A stretch of DNA of 64,000 bases from Xanthobacteraceae bacterium. Lineage in GTDB: Bacteria > Pseudomonadota > Alphaproteobacteria > Rhizobiales > Xanthobacteraceae. The translations under genes were made by a program, and so were the position numbers. Under the pieces are notes generated by a model. That model worked only from the letters and a program-made list of their open reading frames with translations. It was not told where the DNA came from and made no database searches. The stretch covers positions 34,401-98,400 of the forward strand of contig JANINJ010000088.1 in assembly GCA_024508855.1 (NCBI GenBank), read 5' to 3'. Of this stretch, positions 52,912 through 61,656 are shown one piece after another. Each line of letters opens with the position of its first letter. Positions within the stretch are counted from its first letter, which is position 1.

Positions 52912-54303
52912 ATGGCATTGCCCGTTGCAGACCGATCGACCGCAAAGACCCCATCGACGTTTGGTTTCATCTTCAAGAAGGCCGCACTGAGCGCACTGGT
53001 AGCGCTGGCGCTGTTTTCCTTGATGATCGGTATTCGCACCGAGGCCGGGCCATCCGGTCAACTGATCTACTGGACGCGGTTCGGCGATCTCGCCGCCATC
53101 GTCGCCGCCGTGTTCGTCGGAAGCATTCTGGTCGAACTGTTGCGGCAATGGCTGGGCCCGGCCGGCACGCGCACCATCGTTCCCCCGAGGATCACCGAGG
53201 GCCTGTCGGTCGCCAGCCGCTTTCTCGCGCCGGCGCTGCTGGTCTTCGCGCTGCTGGTGCCGGTGATCTTCTACAATCAGCGCTACCTGCTCGACCTCGG
53301 TATCCTGGTGCTGACCTATGTGATGCTGGGATGGGGACTGAACGTCGTCGTCGGTCTCGCCGGCCTGCTCGATCTCGGCTACGTCGCGTTCTATGCGGTC
53401 GGCGCCTATTCCTACGCATTGCTCGCGCAATACGGCCTGCCGCTGCCGCTGCTTTCCACGGCCTATCCGTTCATCACCGTCGAACACCTGCAGCTCGGGC
53501 CGTGGGCGTTCTGGGTGCTGCTGCCGGTCTCCGGCCTGCTTGCCGCATTGTGGGGCGTGCTGCTCGGCTTTCCGGTGCTGCGGCTGCGCGGCGACTATCT
53601 CGCCATCGTGACGCTGGCGTTCGGTGAGATCATCCGCCTCGTCATCCTCAACTGGCAGGATCTCACCGGCGGGCCGAACGGCATCAGCGGCATTCCGCGC
53701 CCCACCTTGTTCGGCATTCCGCTCAATCCGGGACCGAATGGGCTCGCCGGAATGCTCGGCATTCCGTTCTCGCCGACGCATCGCCTTGTATTTTTGTTCT
53801 ATCTGATCCTGGCACTGGCGCTCCTCACCAACTGGGTGGCGATCCGGCTGCGCCGTCTGCCGATCGGCCGCGCGTGGGAAGCGATGCGCGAGGACGAAGT
53901 CGCCTGCCGCGCGCTCGGCATCAACATCACCACCACCAAGCTTTCGGCCTTCGCCACTGGCGCGATGTTCGGCGGTTTCGCCGGTGCGTTCTTCGCCACG
54001 CGGCAGGGTTTCATCAGCCCTGAATCATTCACCTTCCAGGAATCGGCGCTGGTGCTGGCAATCGTCGTGCTAGGGGGCATGGGCTCGCAACTCGGCGTCG
54101 CACTGGCGGCGCTGACCATGATCGGCGGGTTCGAGCTGTTTCGCGGCCTCGAGCAATACCGCATGCTGGTGTTCGGCGGCGTCATGGTGCTGCTGATGAT
54201 CTGGCGGCCGCGCGGACTGGTCGGCCATCGCGCGCCGAGCGTGTTCCTTCATCGGGAGCGAACCACCATCTCATCCGACATGGTCAAGGAAGGCCGCGGA
54301 TGA
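52912..54303 (+). CDS. livM: LivM-type ABC transporter permease
   Basis: A 463-residue permease, the long LivM form with an extra N-terminal membrane region (about residues 20-75) before the conserved core. The core has YVMLGWGLNVVVGLAGLLDLGYVAFYAVGAY and ATRQGFISPESFTFQESALVLAIVVLGGMGS. It pairs with LivH to form the channel. Its stop overlaps the livG start (ATGA). Confidence 0.94.
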   Translation: MALPVADRSTAKTPSTFGFIFKKAALSALVALALFSLMIGIRTEAGPSGQLIYWTRFGDLAAIVAAVFVGSILVELLRQWLGPAGTRTIVPPRITEGLSVASRFLAPALLVFALLVPVIFYNQRYLLDLGILVLTYVMLGWGLNVVVGLAGLLDLGYVAFYAVGAYSYALLAQYGLPLPLLSTAYPFITVEHLQLGPWAFWVLLPVSGLLAALWGVLLGFPVLRLRGDYLAIVTLAFGEIIRLVILNWQDLTGGPNGISGIPRPTLFGIPLNPGPNGLAGMLGIPFSPTHRLVFLFYLILALALLTNWVAIRLRRLPIGRAWEAMREDEVACRALGINITTTKLSAFATGAMFGGFAGAFFATRQGFISPESFTFQESALVLAIVVLGGMGSQLGVALAALTMIGGFELFRGLEQYRMLVFGGVMVLLMIWRPRGLVGHRAPSVFLHRERTTISSDMVKEGRG

Positions 54304-55136
54304 GCGTCAGTCCCGACATTCTCACCGTCGAACATCTGTCGATGCGCTTCGGCGGCATCGTCGCAGTCAACGATCTGTCGTTCGCGGCGAAACGCCGCGA
54401 GATCACCGCGCTGATCGGCCCCAACGGCGCCGGCAAGACCACCGTGTTCAACTGCATCACCGGCTTCTACCGTCCGAGCGGCGGCAGCATGCGGCTTGTC
54501 CATGACGACGGCGCCACCTTCCAGCTCGAACGATTGCACGACTATCGGATTTCCAAGGTCGCGAAGGTCGCGCGCACCTTCCAAAACATCCGGCTGTTTC
54601 CCGGCATGACGGCGCTGGAAAACCTGATGGTGGCGCAACACGCCACGCTGATGCGCGCATCGGGCTTCTCGCTGCTCGGCCTGCTCGGCGTGCCATCGTT
54701 CCGCGAGGCCGAGGCGCGCGCCATTGATGTCGCCCGTCAGTGGCTCGATCGCATCGGCCTGGTCGACCGCGCCGACGATGCCGCCGGCAACCTGCCCTAC
54801 GGCGACCAGCGTCGCCTCGAGATCGCGCGCGCCATGTGCTCCGGGCCTGCACTCCTGTGTCTCGACGAACCCGCGGCCGGATTGAACGCCACCGAAAGCG
54901 GAGCGCTGAGCGACCTGCTGCTTGCGATCCGCAACGACTTCGGCACCTCGATCCTGCTGATCGAACACGACATGTCGGTAGTGATGGAAATTTCCGACCA
55001 CATCGTCGTGCTGGACCACGGCGTGAAGATTTCCGACGGCGAGCCGCGCGCGGTGCGTGACGATCCGAAGGTGGTCGCGGCCTATCTCGGCGCCGACGAG
55101 GATACCGCCATCGAAGTGATGGAGAGCGGAACGTGA
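54300..55136 (+). CDS. livG: LivG-type ABC transporter ATP-binding protein
   Basis: A 278-residue ATPase with Walker A GPNGAGKTT at about 40-48, LivG-type signature LPYGDQRRLEIARA and Walker B LLCLDEPAAGLN. It drives the livHM permease together with LivF. It overlaps both neighbours by four bases, showing tight coupling. It is a standard single-domain protein, unlike the fused ATPase at the left end of the window. Confidence 0.95.
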   Translation: MSVSPDILTVEHLSMRFGGIVAVNDLSFAAKRREITALIGPNGAGKTTVFNCITGFYRPSGGSMRLVHDDGATFQLERLHDYRISKVAKVARTFQNIRLFPGMTALENLMVAQHATLMRASGFSLLGLLGVPSFREAEARAIDVARQWLDRIGLVDRADDAAGNLPYGDQRRLEIARAMCSGPALLCLDEPAAGLNATESGALSDLLLAIRNDFGTSILLIEHDMSVVMEISDHIVVLDHGVKISDGEPRAVRDDPKVVAAYLGADEDTAIEVMESGT

Positions 55137-55876
55137 GCGCCGATGCCACGCCCCTGCTCGCCATTCGCGGCTTGCGTGCCGCCTATGGCAAGATCGAAGC
55201 GCTGAAAGGCGTCGATCTCGACATCAATGCCGGCGAGATCGTCGCGCTGATCGGCGCCAACGGCGCGGGCAAATCCACGCTGATGATGAGCATCTTCGGC
55301 AAGCCTCGCGCCCGCGCCGGCCACATCGAATTCGATGGCCGGGACATCACCGATTACCCCACCTACCAGATCGCGCGGATGCGCATTGCACAGTCGCCGG
55401 AGGGGCGGCGCATCTTCCCGCGCATGAGCGTCGCCGAAAACCTGCAGATGGGCGCCGACGCCACCGAGGGCAGCGACGCCGAGCGCGCGGCAAGTCTGGA
55501 ACGGGTGCTGACACTGTTCCCGCGCCTCAAGGAACGCCTCACGCAGCGCGGCGGCACGCTGTCCGGCGGCGAGCAGCAGATGCTGGCGATCGGCCGCGCG
55601 CTGATGAGCCGCCCGCGCCTGTTGCTGCTGGACGAGCCGTCGCTCGGCCTCGCGCCGCTGATCACGCGGCAGATTTTCGATGCCATCCGGACCCTCAACC
55701 GTGAGGATCGACTCACCGTGCTGATCGTCGAGCAGAACGCCAACCATGCGCTACGCCTCGCCCATCGCGGCTATGTCATGGTCAACGGCCTGATCACCAT
55801 GAGCGGCGGCGGACTGGAACTGCTGCAGCGCCCCGAGATTCGCGCTGCCTATCTTGAAGGCGGCCGGCGGGCCTGA
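55133..55876 (+). CDS. livF: LivF-type ABC transporter ATP-binding protein
   Basis: A 247-residue ATPase with Walker A GANGAGKST, signature LSGGEQQMLAIGRALMSRP and Walker B LLLLDEPSLGLAP. It starts with GTG, which overlaps the livG stop. It forms the ATPase heterodimer with LivG. The binding protein gene follows after a 144-base gap. Confidence 0.95.
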   Translation: MSADATPLLAIRGLRAAYGKIEALKGVDLDINAGEIVALIGANGAGKSTLMMSIFGKPRARAGHIEFDGRDITDYPTYQIARMRIAQSPEGRRIFPRMSVAENLQMGADATEGSDAERAASLERVLTLFPRLKERLTQRGGTLSGGEQQMLAIGRALMSRPRLLLLDEPSLGLAPLITRQIFDAIRTLNREDRLTVLIVEQNANHALRLAHRGYVMVNGLITMSGGGLELLQRPEIRAAYLEGGRRA

Positions 55877-56020
55877 GGCCGGTTCGATTGCGGCGACCAA
55901 GTGACGCGGTTGCCTAAAAATGCTCATGACTTCGGGCTCAAATCAGCCGAGAATGATGCCGATTTGCAAAACCGGCACAGCCCGGTGCATCCGTCACACT
56001 TCACCGCGAGGGCTATTCGA

Positions 56021-57142
56021 ATGACACCATTGAAGCTGATCGGTCTGGCATTGGGCGCGTCGATCGCGCTTTCCACGGCAGCGTTCGCAGAGGACATCAC
56101 CGTCGCGGTCGCGGGTCCGATGACCGGCAGCGAATCCGCCTTCGGCCGTCAGTTGAAGAATGGCGCGGTGCAATTCGTGGCGGATGCCAACGCCGCCGGC
56201 GGCCTGCTCGGCAAGAAGCTGGCGCTGTTCACCGGCGACGATGCCTGCGACCCGAAACAGGCGCGCTCGATCGCCGAGAAGATCGCCAGCGATGGCATTC
56301 CGTTCGTGGCCGGTCATTTCTGTTCGTCGTCGTCGATCCCTGCTTCCGAAGCCTATGCCGATGGCAATGTGCTGCAGATCACCCCGGCCTCGACCAATCC
56401 GCTGTTCACCGAACGCAAGCTGTGGAACGTGCTGCGCATCTGCGGCCGTGACGACCAGCAGGGCGTCGTCGCCGCCGATTACATCCTGAAGAACTTCAAG
56501 GGCAAGAACGTCGCCATCCTCAACGACAAGACGACCTATGGCAAAGGCCTCGCCGACGAAACCAAGAAGGCACTCAACAAGGCTGGCTTCCAGGAGAAGA
56601 TGTTCGAGTCCTACAACAAGGGCGACAAGGATTTTAATTCGATCGTCTCGCGCCTGAAGCGCGACAATATCGATCTGGTCTATGTCGGCGGCTATCATCA
56701 GGAAGCCGGCCTGATCCTGCGCCAGATGCGCGATCAGGGACTGAAGACGATCCTGATGGCGGGCGACGCCATGAACGACAAGGAGTTCGCCTCGATTACC
56801 GGCCCGCTGGCGGAAGGCACCCTGTTCACCTTCGGCCCCGACCCGCGCAACAAGCCGACCGCCAAGGCGATCGTCGAGGAGTTCAGGAAGAACGGCGTCG
56901 ATCCGGAAGGCTACACGCTCTACACCTACGCCGCGATGCAGGTATGGACCGAGGCCGTGAAGAAAGCCGGCACCACCGATCCGCAGAAGGTGATGCAGGT
57001 GATCAAGGCCGGCGCCTGGGACACCGTGCTCGGTAAGCTCGCCTTCGACGAGAAGGGCGACATCAAGGCCATCGATTACGTCGTCTACAAGTGGGACGCC
57101 AAGGGCAACTATTCCGAACTCGACCCCGGCAAGGGGACGTAA
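56021..57142 (+). CDS. livK: Periplasmic substrate-binding protein, LivK-like
   Basis: A 373-residue periplasmic binding protein (Peripla_BP_6). The signal peptide is about residues 1-23 with cleavage after AFA, giving EDITVAVAGPMTGSES at the mature start. It has GDDACDPKQA, the disulfide-type Cys seen in leucine/isoleucine/valine binding proteins, and GHFCSSSSIPASEAYA. Frame starts further upstream would delay the signal; the ATG at 56021 after GCGAGGG is chosen. It supplies the livHMGF transporter and ends in a strong terminator. Confidence 0.94.
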   Translation: MTPLKLIGLALGASIALSTAAFAEDITVAVAGPMTGSESAFGRQLKNGAVQFVADANAAGGLLGKKLALFTGDDACDPKQARSIAEKIASDGIPFVAGHFCSSSSIPASEAYADGNVLQITPASTNPLFTERKLWNVLRICGRDDQQGVVAADYILKNFKGKNVAILNDKTTYGKGLADETKKALNKAGFQEKMFESYNKGDKDFNSIVSRLKRDNIDLVYVGGYHQEAGLILRQMRDQGLKTILMAGDAMNDKEFASITGPLAEGTLFTFGPDPRNKPTAKAIVEEFRKNGVDPEGYTLYTYAAMQVWTEAVKKAGTTDPQKVMQVIKAGAWDTVLGKLAFDEKGDIKAIDYVVYKWDAKGNYSELDPGKGT

Positions 57143-57175
57143 GGCTTCCTGCCCGCGTCCCTCGGAAGACTTCCC

Positions 57176-57201
57176 AAACGCCCCGGTTCGCCGGGGCGTT
57201 T
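57176..57201 (+). terminator. Terminator of livHMGFK
   Basis: A perfect 11-base stem (AAACGCCCCGG with CCGGGGCGTTT) with a TTCG tetraloop, 34 bases past the livK stop. The A and T ends let it work on both strands. Confidence 0.88.
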
Positions 57202-57346
57202 GTCGTTAGGAGTCCTGCGCGCCTGCAGGCCGTATCGCTCAAGCTCGCGACGTCCGCATCACGAACTGCGCCATCGGAAAGCACAGGACACTCGAGCCAC
57301 TCGTGGCGCGCTCGCCCGCGGGCGACAAGAATGATAGACAACGACG

Positions 57347-58162
57347 ATGTTCGACAGCTACCTGCGCCGGTGGGATCTGGTCCCCGATGGCGATCCGATC
57401 GTTACGCCTGCCGCGCGCCTGCTGCCGGTCCGCCATCACGGCAACGCCGCCATCCTCAAGATCGCGACCGAACATGACGAGCGCTTCAACGCCGTACTGA
57501 TGACGTGGTGGGATGGCGACGGTGTCGCGCGCGTGCTGGCGCACGATGACGATGCGCTATTGCTGGAACGTGCAGAGGGCACGCAATCGCTGACGGAAAT
57601 GGCCCGTAGCGGCCGCGACGATGAGGCCTGCCGCATCCTGTGCGCCGTGGCGGCGCGGCTGCACCGCCCGCGCGCAAAGCCGCTACCGGACCTGATCCCG
57701 CTGGTCGACTGGTTTCGCGACCTCGAACCGGCCGCCTCGACACACGGCGGCATTCTACCGCGCTGCGCGCAGACCGCAGAGGCGTTGCTGGCGGAGCCGC
57801 GCGAGGTCGGTGTCCTGCATGGCGACCTGCACCACGGCAACGTACTCGATTTCGGATCGCGGGGCTGGCTGGCGATCGATCCGAAGCGCCTGATCGGCGA
57901 ACGCGGCTTCGACTTCGCCAACATCTTTACCAATCCCGACATCGATGACGGCATTCCCGCGGTCGCGACCGATCCGAACCGATTTGATCGTCGCCTCGCC
58001 ATCGTGACCGAGGCCGCCGGACTCAAACGGACGCGCCTGCTGCGCTGGATTCTCGCGTGGACCGGATTGTCGGCGGCGTGGTTTCTCGGCGACGGTAACG
58101 ATACATTTGCCGCGATCGATCTGCGCGTGGCGCAACTCGCGGCAGCGGAGTTGGATCGGTAA
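57347..58162 (+). CDS. StrB-like kinase (aminoglycoside/hydroxyurea resistance kinase family)
   Basis: A 271-residue phosphotransferase of the APH(6)/hydroxyurea-kinase family. The catalytic loop HGDLHHGNVLDF and the metal-binding AIDPKRLIGERGFDFANIF are both intact. Members phosphorylate streptomycin or related compounds. Chromosomal homologues in soil bacteria need not give resistance, so the natural substrate is unknown. It stands alone, flanked by a terminator and a palindromic repeat, without mobile elements. Confidence 0.88.
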   Translation: MFDSYLRRWDLVPDGDPIVTPAARLLPVRHHGNAAILKIATEHDERFNAVLMTWWDGDGVARVLAHDDDALLLERAEGTQSLTEMARSGRDDEACRILCAVAARLHRPRAKPLPDLIPLVDWFRDLEPAASTHGGILPRCAQTAEALLAEPREVGVLHGDLHHGNVLDFGSRGWLAIDPKRLIGERGFDFANIFTNPDIDDGIPAVATDPNRFDRRLAIVTEAAGLKRTRLLRWILAWTGLSAAWFLGDGNDTFAAIDLRVAQLAAAELDR

Positions 58163-58186
58163 CGCACGATATCGCCACGCCATCAG

Positions 58187-58320
58187 CGTCGTCCCCGCGA
58201 AGGCGGGGACCCATACGCCGCATCGCTTATGTGCGGGCAGCGATCGCGATCTTGACGGCACCGCCATGCCGCTATCATTGCCGTTAGGGATTATGGGTCC
58301 CCGCCTTCGCGGGGACGACG
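58187..58320. repeat. Perfect 29-base inverted repeat (GTCCCCGCGAAGGCGGGGAC type)
   Basis: The arms 58187-58215 and 58292-58320 are exact inverted copies, 76 bases apart. Each arm also holds its own hairpin GTCCCCGC-GAAG-GCGGGGAC. It lies between the convergent kinase and ccdA genes. It resembles an element common between genes in alphaproteobacteria (from memory). Confidence 0.88.
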
Positions 58321-58337
58321 AGACGAAAGACCTCGCC

Positions 58338-59072
58338 TCAGCCGAAATTCGCCAGCGCCGGAAACGTATCGAGCAGCCAGATGCTGACCCACGAGATCGA
58401 ACCGGTCAGGAAGGCGATGCCGGTCAGCACCATCAGCGCGCCCATCACCTTCTCGACGGTTTCGAGATGGCGCTTCATGCGTCCGAACACGCTGGAAAAC
58501 TGTTCCACCATGAAGGCGGCGAGCAGGAACGGAATGCCGAGCCCGGCGGAATAGACCGCGAGCAATCCTGCGCCCTTCGTCACCGTGGCTTCGGCAGCCG
58601 CGACCGAGAGGATCGCCGCCAAGATCGGACCGATACATGGCGTCCATCCGAACGCGAATGCAAGGCCCATGACATACGCGCCCCACAGGCCGACGGGTTT
58701 CGGCATCGACAGCCGCCCTTCCCGCATCAGGAAGCCGATCCGCGTCAGCCCGAGGAAATGCAGGCCCATGACGATGATGATAATGCCGGCGACGATCGAC
58801 AGTTGAGCCGACCAGGCGCGGATCACGCCGCCGATCAGGCTGGCGCTGGCGCCGAGCGCGACGAACACCGTGGAGAAGCCGAGCACGAACAGCAACGCGG
58901 AGAGCATCACCGCGCGCTTCGAAGCTTTCTCGTCGCCGGTATTGGCGACCTGTTCGATGGTCGCGCCGGTGAGATAGATCAGATACGGCGGCACCAGCGG
59001 CAGCACGCAGGGCGACAGGAAACTGATAAGGCCGGCCAGCAGCGCGGCAGGCAAGGTGACATCGTGCAACAT
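58338..59072 (-). CDS. ccdA: CcdA family thiol-disulfide/cytochrome c biogenesis membrane protein
   Basis: A 244-residue protein with six hydrophobic segments. The two conserved Cys sit in SFLSPCVLPLVPPYL and GWTPCIGPI, the pair that moves reducing power across the membrane. CcdA passes electrons from cytoplasmic thioredoxin to periplasmic thiol proteins. MLHDVTLP at 59072 fits the family N-terminus; a longer frame to 59120 exists but looks less likely. No partner thioredoxin-like gene is adjacent. Confidence 0.92.
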   Translation of the reverse strand: MLHDVTLPAALLAGLISFLSPCVLPLVPPYLIYLTGATIEQVANTGDEKASKRAVMLSALLFVLGFSTVFVALGASASLIGGVIRAWSAQLSIVAGIIIIVMGLHFLGLTRIGFLMREGRLSMPKPVGLWGAYVMGLAFAFGWTPCIGPILAAILSVAAAEATVTKGAGLLAVYSAGLGIPFLLAAFMVEQFSSVFGRMKRHLETVEKVMGALMVLTGIAFLTGSISWVSIWLLDTFPALANFG

Positions 59073-59215
59073 ACGGGTAGATGCACCGGTCCGGCGACCG
59101 GATGCAAGGCCCATGCTCACGGCCTGCAGAGTTGTGAACGACGTGTGATCGGTTGACCGCGGTGCGCGCGCAGGTCATCTGTGCAACTTATCTGTGGTGG
59201 ACGGAGGCGCAGCCG

Positions 59216-60226
59216 ATGAAGAATCTTCTCACCGACATTGCCGGCGTTCGCGTCGGGCATGCCCATGACGCATCGATCGCAACCGGCGTCACCGCCATCG
59301 TGTTCGACAAGCCGGCTGTCGCCTCGCTGGATATTCGCGGCGGCGGACCGGGAACGCGGGACAGTGCCCTGCTCGATCCGGTCAACACGGTCGACGGCAT
59401 CGACGGCCTCGCATTGTCCGGCGGCTCCGCCTTCGGCATCGATGCAGGCGGCGGCGTGCAGGCGTGGCTCGCGGAACAGGGGCGCGGGTTCAGGATTGCC
59501 AATGCGGTGATTCCCATCGTGCCGGGCGCCGTCGTGTTCGACATGCTGAACGGCGGCGACAAGAACTGGGGCCGCTTCGCGCCGCATCGCGATCTTGGCT
59601 ACGTAGCCGCGGCGGCGGCCAGCGACAATTTCGCGCTCGGCAGCGTCGGCGCCGGTTACGGCGCGACGACGGCGAATTTCAAGGGCGGCCTCGGCTCCGC
59701 TTCGGCGACAACCGCAGGCGGCGTGAGCATCGCGGCGCTCGCGGTCGTCAATGCGGTCGGCAGCGTCACCGTCGGCAACGGGCCGTGGTTCTGGTCCGCG
59801 CCGTTCGAAATCGATGGCGAGTTCGGCGGTTACGGCATGCCGGCCTCGTTCACGCCGGACATGCTGGCGATGCGGATCAAGGGCGCCGCGACGGCCACCG
59901 CCATCGAGAACACCACGCTGGTCGCGGTCGTCACCGACGCCATCCTCACCAAGGCGCAGGCACAACGGCTGGCGATGCTGGCGCAGACCGGGTTCGCGCG
60001 CGCGATCTATCCGGTGCACGCGCCACTCGACGGCGATGTCGTGTTCGCCGCGGCGACCGGCGTGAAGCCGATCGATCCGCTTGTCGGCCTCACCGAACTC
60101 GGCACGGTTGCCGCCAACACGGTGGCACGCGCGATCGCACGCGGCGTCTACGAGGCCAAGGCGTTGCCGTTTCCCGGCGCCCTGCCCGCGTGGAAGGACC
60201 GCTTCGCCACGCGCCGGGGTAACTGA
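59216..60226 (+). CDS. P1 family peptidase (DmpA/NylC-type Ntn hydrolase)
   Basis: A 336-residue protein of peptidase family P1/S58, self-cleaving Ntn hydrolases that include DmpA aminopeptidase and nylon oligomer hydrolase NylC. Family features are DIAGVRVGHAHD, GLALSGGSAFGIDA, LGSVGAGYGATTANFKGGLGS and AALAVVNAVGSV. By comparison with NylC, Ser171 in GGVSIAALAVVN is a possible cleavage nucleophile; this is tentative. MKNLLTD at 59216 follows GGAGG. It is divergent from ccdA. It may cleave small peptides or amides. Confidence 0.88.
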   Translation: MKNLLTDIAGVRVGHAHDASIATGVTAIVFDKPAVASLDIRGGGPGTRDSALLDPVNTVDGIDGLALSGGSAFGIDAGGGVQAWLAEQGRGFRIANAVIPIVPGAVVFDMLNGGDKNWGRFAPHRDLGYVAAAAASDNFALGSVGAGYGATTANFKGGLGSASATTAGGVSIAALAVVNAVGSVTVGNGPWFWSAPFEIDGEFGGYGMPASFTPDMLAMRIKGAATATAIENTTLVAVVTDAILTKAQAQRLAMLAQTGFARAIYPVHAPLDGDVVFAAATGVKPIDPLVGLTELGTVAANTVARAIARGVYEAKALPFPGALPAWKDRFATRRGN

Positions 60227-60318
60227 TTTGTCATTCCGCATCTACATGGCAGCGACACATTCTCGTCCGAACGTCGATATCTGGCATAGAAGTGATCTGA
60301 ACAGGAGACGCAGCAAAC

Positions 60319-60744
60319 ATGACGGGCGACACGAGCGTTCGAGCTGGCAGGTGCCACTACGGGGCGGTGCGTTTCGAGGCGACGCTTAGCGACGGCTTTA
60401 ATTCGATCCGTCGCTGCACTTGCTCTTACTGCCGAATGCGCGGCGCCATCGTTGTCATGGCGGAAATGGGCGGGATCAATATCCTGCAGGGCGAGGATGC
60501 GTTGACAAGCTATCGCTTCCATACCGGATCGGCGCAGCACTTCTTCTGTTCTCGCTGCGGAATATACACACACCATCAACGACGATCTGACCAGAATCTA
60601 TATGCCGTGAACGTGGCTTGCCTGGACGGCGTCAGCCCGTTCGATTTCACAGAGGTGCCTGTCATGGATGGCATCAATCATACGAACGACACCGGCAAGC
60701 CAACGCGCCGTGCAGGCACACTCCGCTTCATCCCGGCTGATTGA
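60319..60744 (+). CDS. GFA (glutathione-dependent formaldehyde-activating/CENP-V fold) family protein
   Basis: A 141-residue zinc-binding protein of the GFA family. Zinc ligand Cys are visible in AGRCHYGAVRFEA, CTCSYCRMRGAI and FFCSRCGIYTHH. The family name comes from one enzyme; most members have no proven formaldehyde role. It stands alone between the P1 peptidase and a TetR gene. Confidence 0.87.
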   Translation: MTGDTSVRAGRCHYGAVRFEATLSDGFNSIRRCTCSYCRMRGAIVVMAEMGGINILQGEDALTSYRFHTGSAQHFFCSRCGIYTHHQRRSDQNLYAVNVACLDGVSPFDFTEVPVMDGINHTNDTGKPTRRAGTLRFIPAD

Positions 60745-60876
60745 CCATCGCCATCAGCCGACGAGCGCGGCAACGCGTTCGTTTAGAAGCCAAGCTAACG
60801 GTCTCCAATCAACGTCAGCATCTCAGACCGTGCGAACGGCGAGACGACGGCCTCAGCCCCAAGCAGCTATCGATCA

Positions 60877-61485
60877 CTACCTTGCGCCGGCAGTTCTCGA
60901 TCGTTCCGGTGCCAGCAGCTTGGCGATCTGGGCGCTGATGATTGTGCCGAACAGTGCGGGATCGCCGAAAGCCCTTGCCGAGAGCATGGCGCCATGAACC
61001 GACGCCATCAGCATTTGCGCCTCGTCGGCCGGCCGTTTGTTCAACCGGAACACGTCCTGCTCCACGCCGGCCTGAAGCACCGACGTCAGCCAGTTCGCGA
61101 GATTATCGAAATGGGCGCGAACGCGCGATGCGACCTCTTCCGGCAGCATCTGCATCTCGCCGGCGAGCATCGCGCAGACGCAGAAGGACTGCGAGGCGTC
61201 GCGGATACATGTCTGCCAGAACTCCGAATAGGATTGCAGCTGTTCGGAAGGGCTTGAGAACTGCTCCCGGAGAGATTTCAGGCCTGCCTCAGCCTGCCGC
61301 CTGTAACGATCCACCAGCACCGCAACCAGCTCGGCCTTGGTCGGAAAGTGATGATGGATGCTCGCCTTCCGGATCCCGATCGCGGCCGAGATATCGGCGT
61401 AGCTGAATCCGTTATAGCCACCCGCGACGATGAGGGACTGCGCGACGTCGAGAATTTTCTCCGAGGTCGAAGCCTTTGATTTCAT
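60877..61485 (-). CDS. TetR family regulator of the DUF308 gene
   Basis: A 202-residue TetR repressor. The helix-turn-helix is GFSYADISAAIGIRKASIHHHFPTK at about 20-44; the rest is helical. It is divergent from the DUF308 membrane protein gene. Two near-identical operators occur, one five bases before its own start (61490-61508) and one upstream of the neighbour (61616-61634), so it likely represses both. The inducing ligand is unknown. Confidence 0.9.
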   Translation of the reverse strand: MKSKASTSEKILDVAQSLIVAGGYNGFSYADISAAIGIRKASIHHHFPTKAELVAVLVDRYRRQAEAGLKSLREQFSSPSEQLQSYSEFWQTCIRDASQSFCVCAMLAGEMQMLPEEVASRVRAHFDNLANWLTSVLQAGVEQDVFRLNKRPADEAQMLMASVHGAMLSARAFGDPALFGTIISAQIAKLLAPERSRTAGAR

Positions 61486-61489
61486 GTCG

Positions 61490-61508
61490 TTACCTACCTT
61501 CTGGTAGG
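61490..61508. promoter_or_regulatory. TetR operator 1 (upstream of the TetR gene)
   Basis: TTACCTACCTTCTGGTAGG, containing the inverted repeat CCTACC-TTCT-GGTAGG, lies five bases upstream of the TetR start. It matches operator 2 at 17 of 19 bases. Binding there would block the regulator's own translation start or promoter. Confidence 0.75.
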
Positions 61509-61615
61509 CAAATAGTCAAGACAGCCGATCACGCCTCGCTTCATAGCAGGCTCAACTTCTCACAAGCTCTGCTTCTCACAAGGAGGTGTTCGCGCGGCGG
61601 ATTGACTGACGGCCC

Positions 61616-61634
61616 TTACCTTCCTACTGGTAGG
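61616..61634. promoter_or_regulatory. TetR operator 2 (upstream of the DUF308 gene)
   Basis: TTACCTTCCTACTGGTAGG with inner palindrome CCTAC-TG-GTAGG. It lies 22 bases before the DUF308 start and begins nine bases after a TTGACT -35 candidate (61602-61607), so it would cover the -10 region. Confidence 0.78.
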
Positions 61635-61656
61635 TAGACAAACAAGGAGCCACCCA

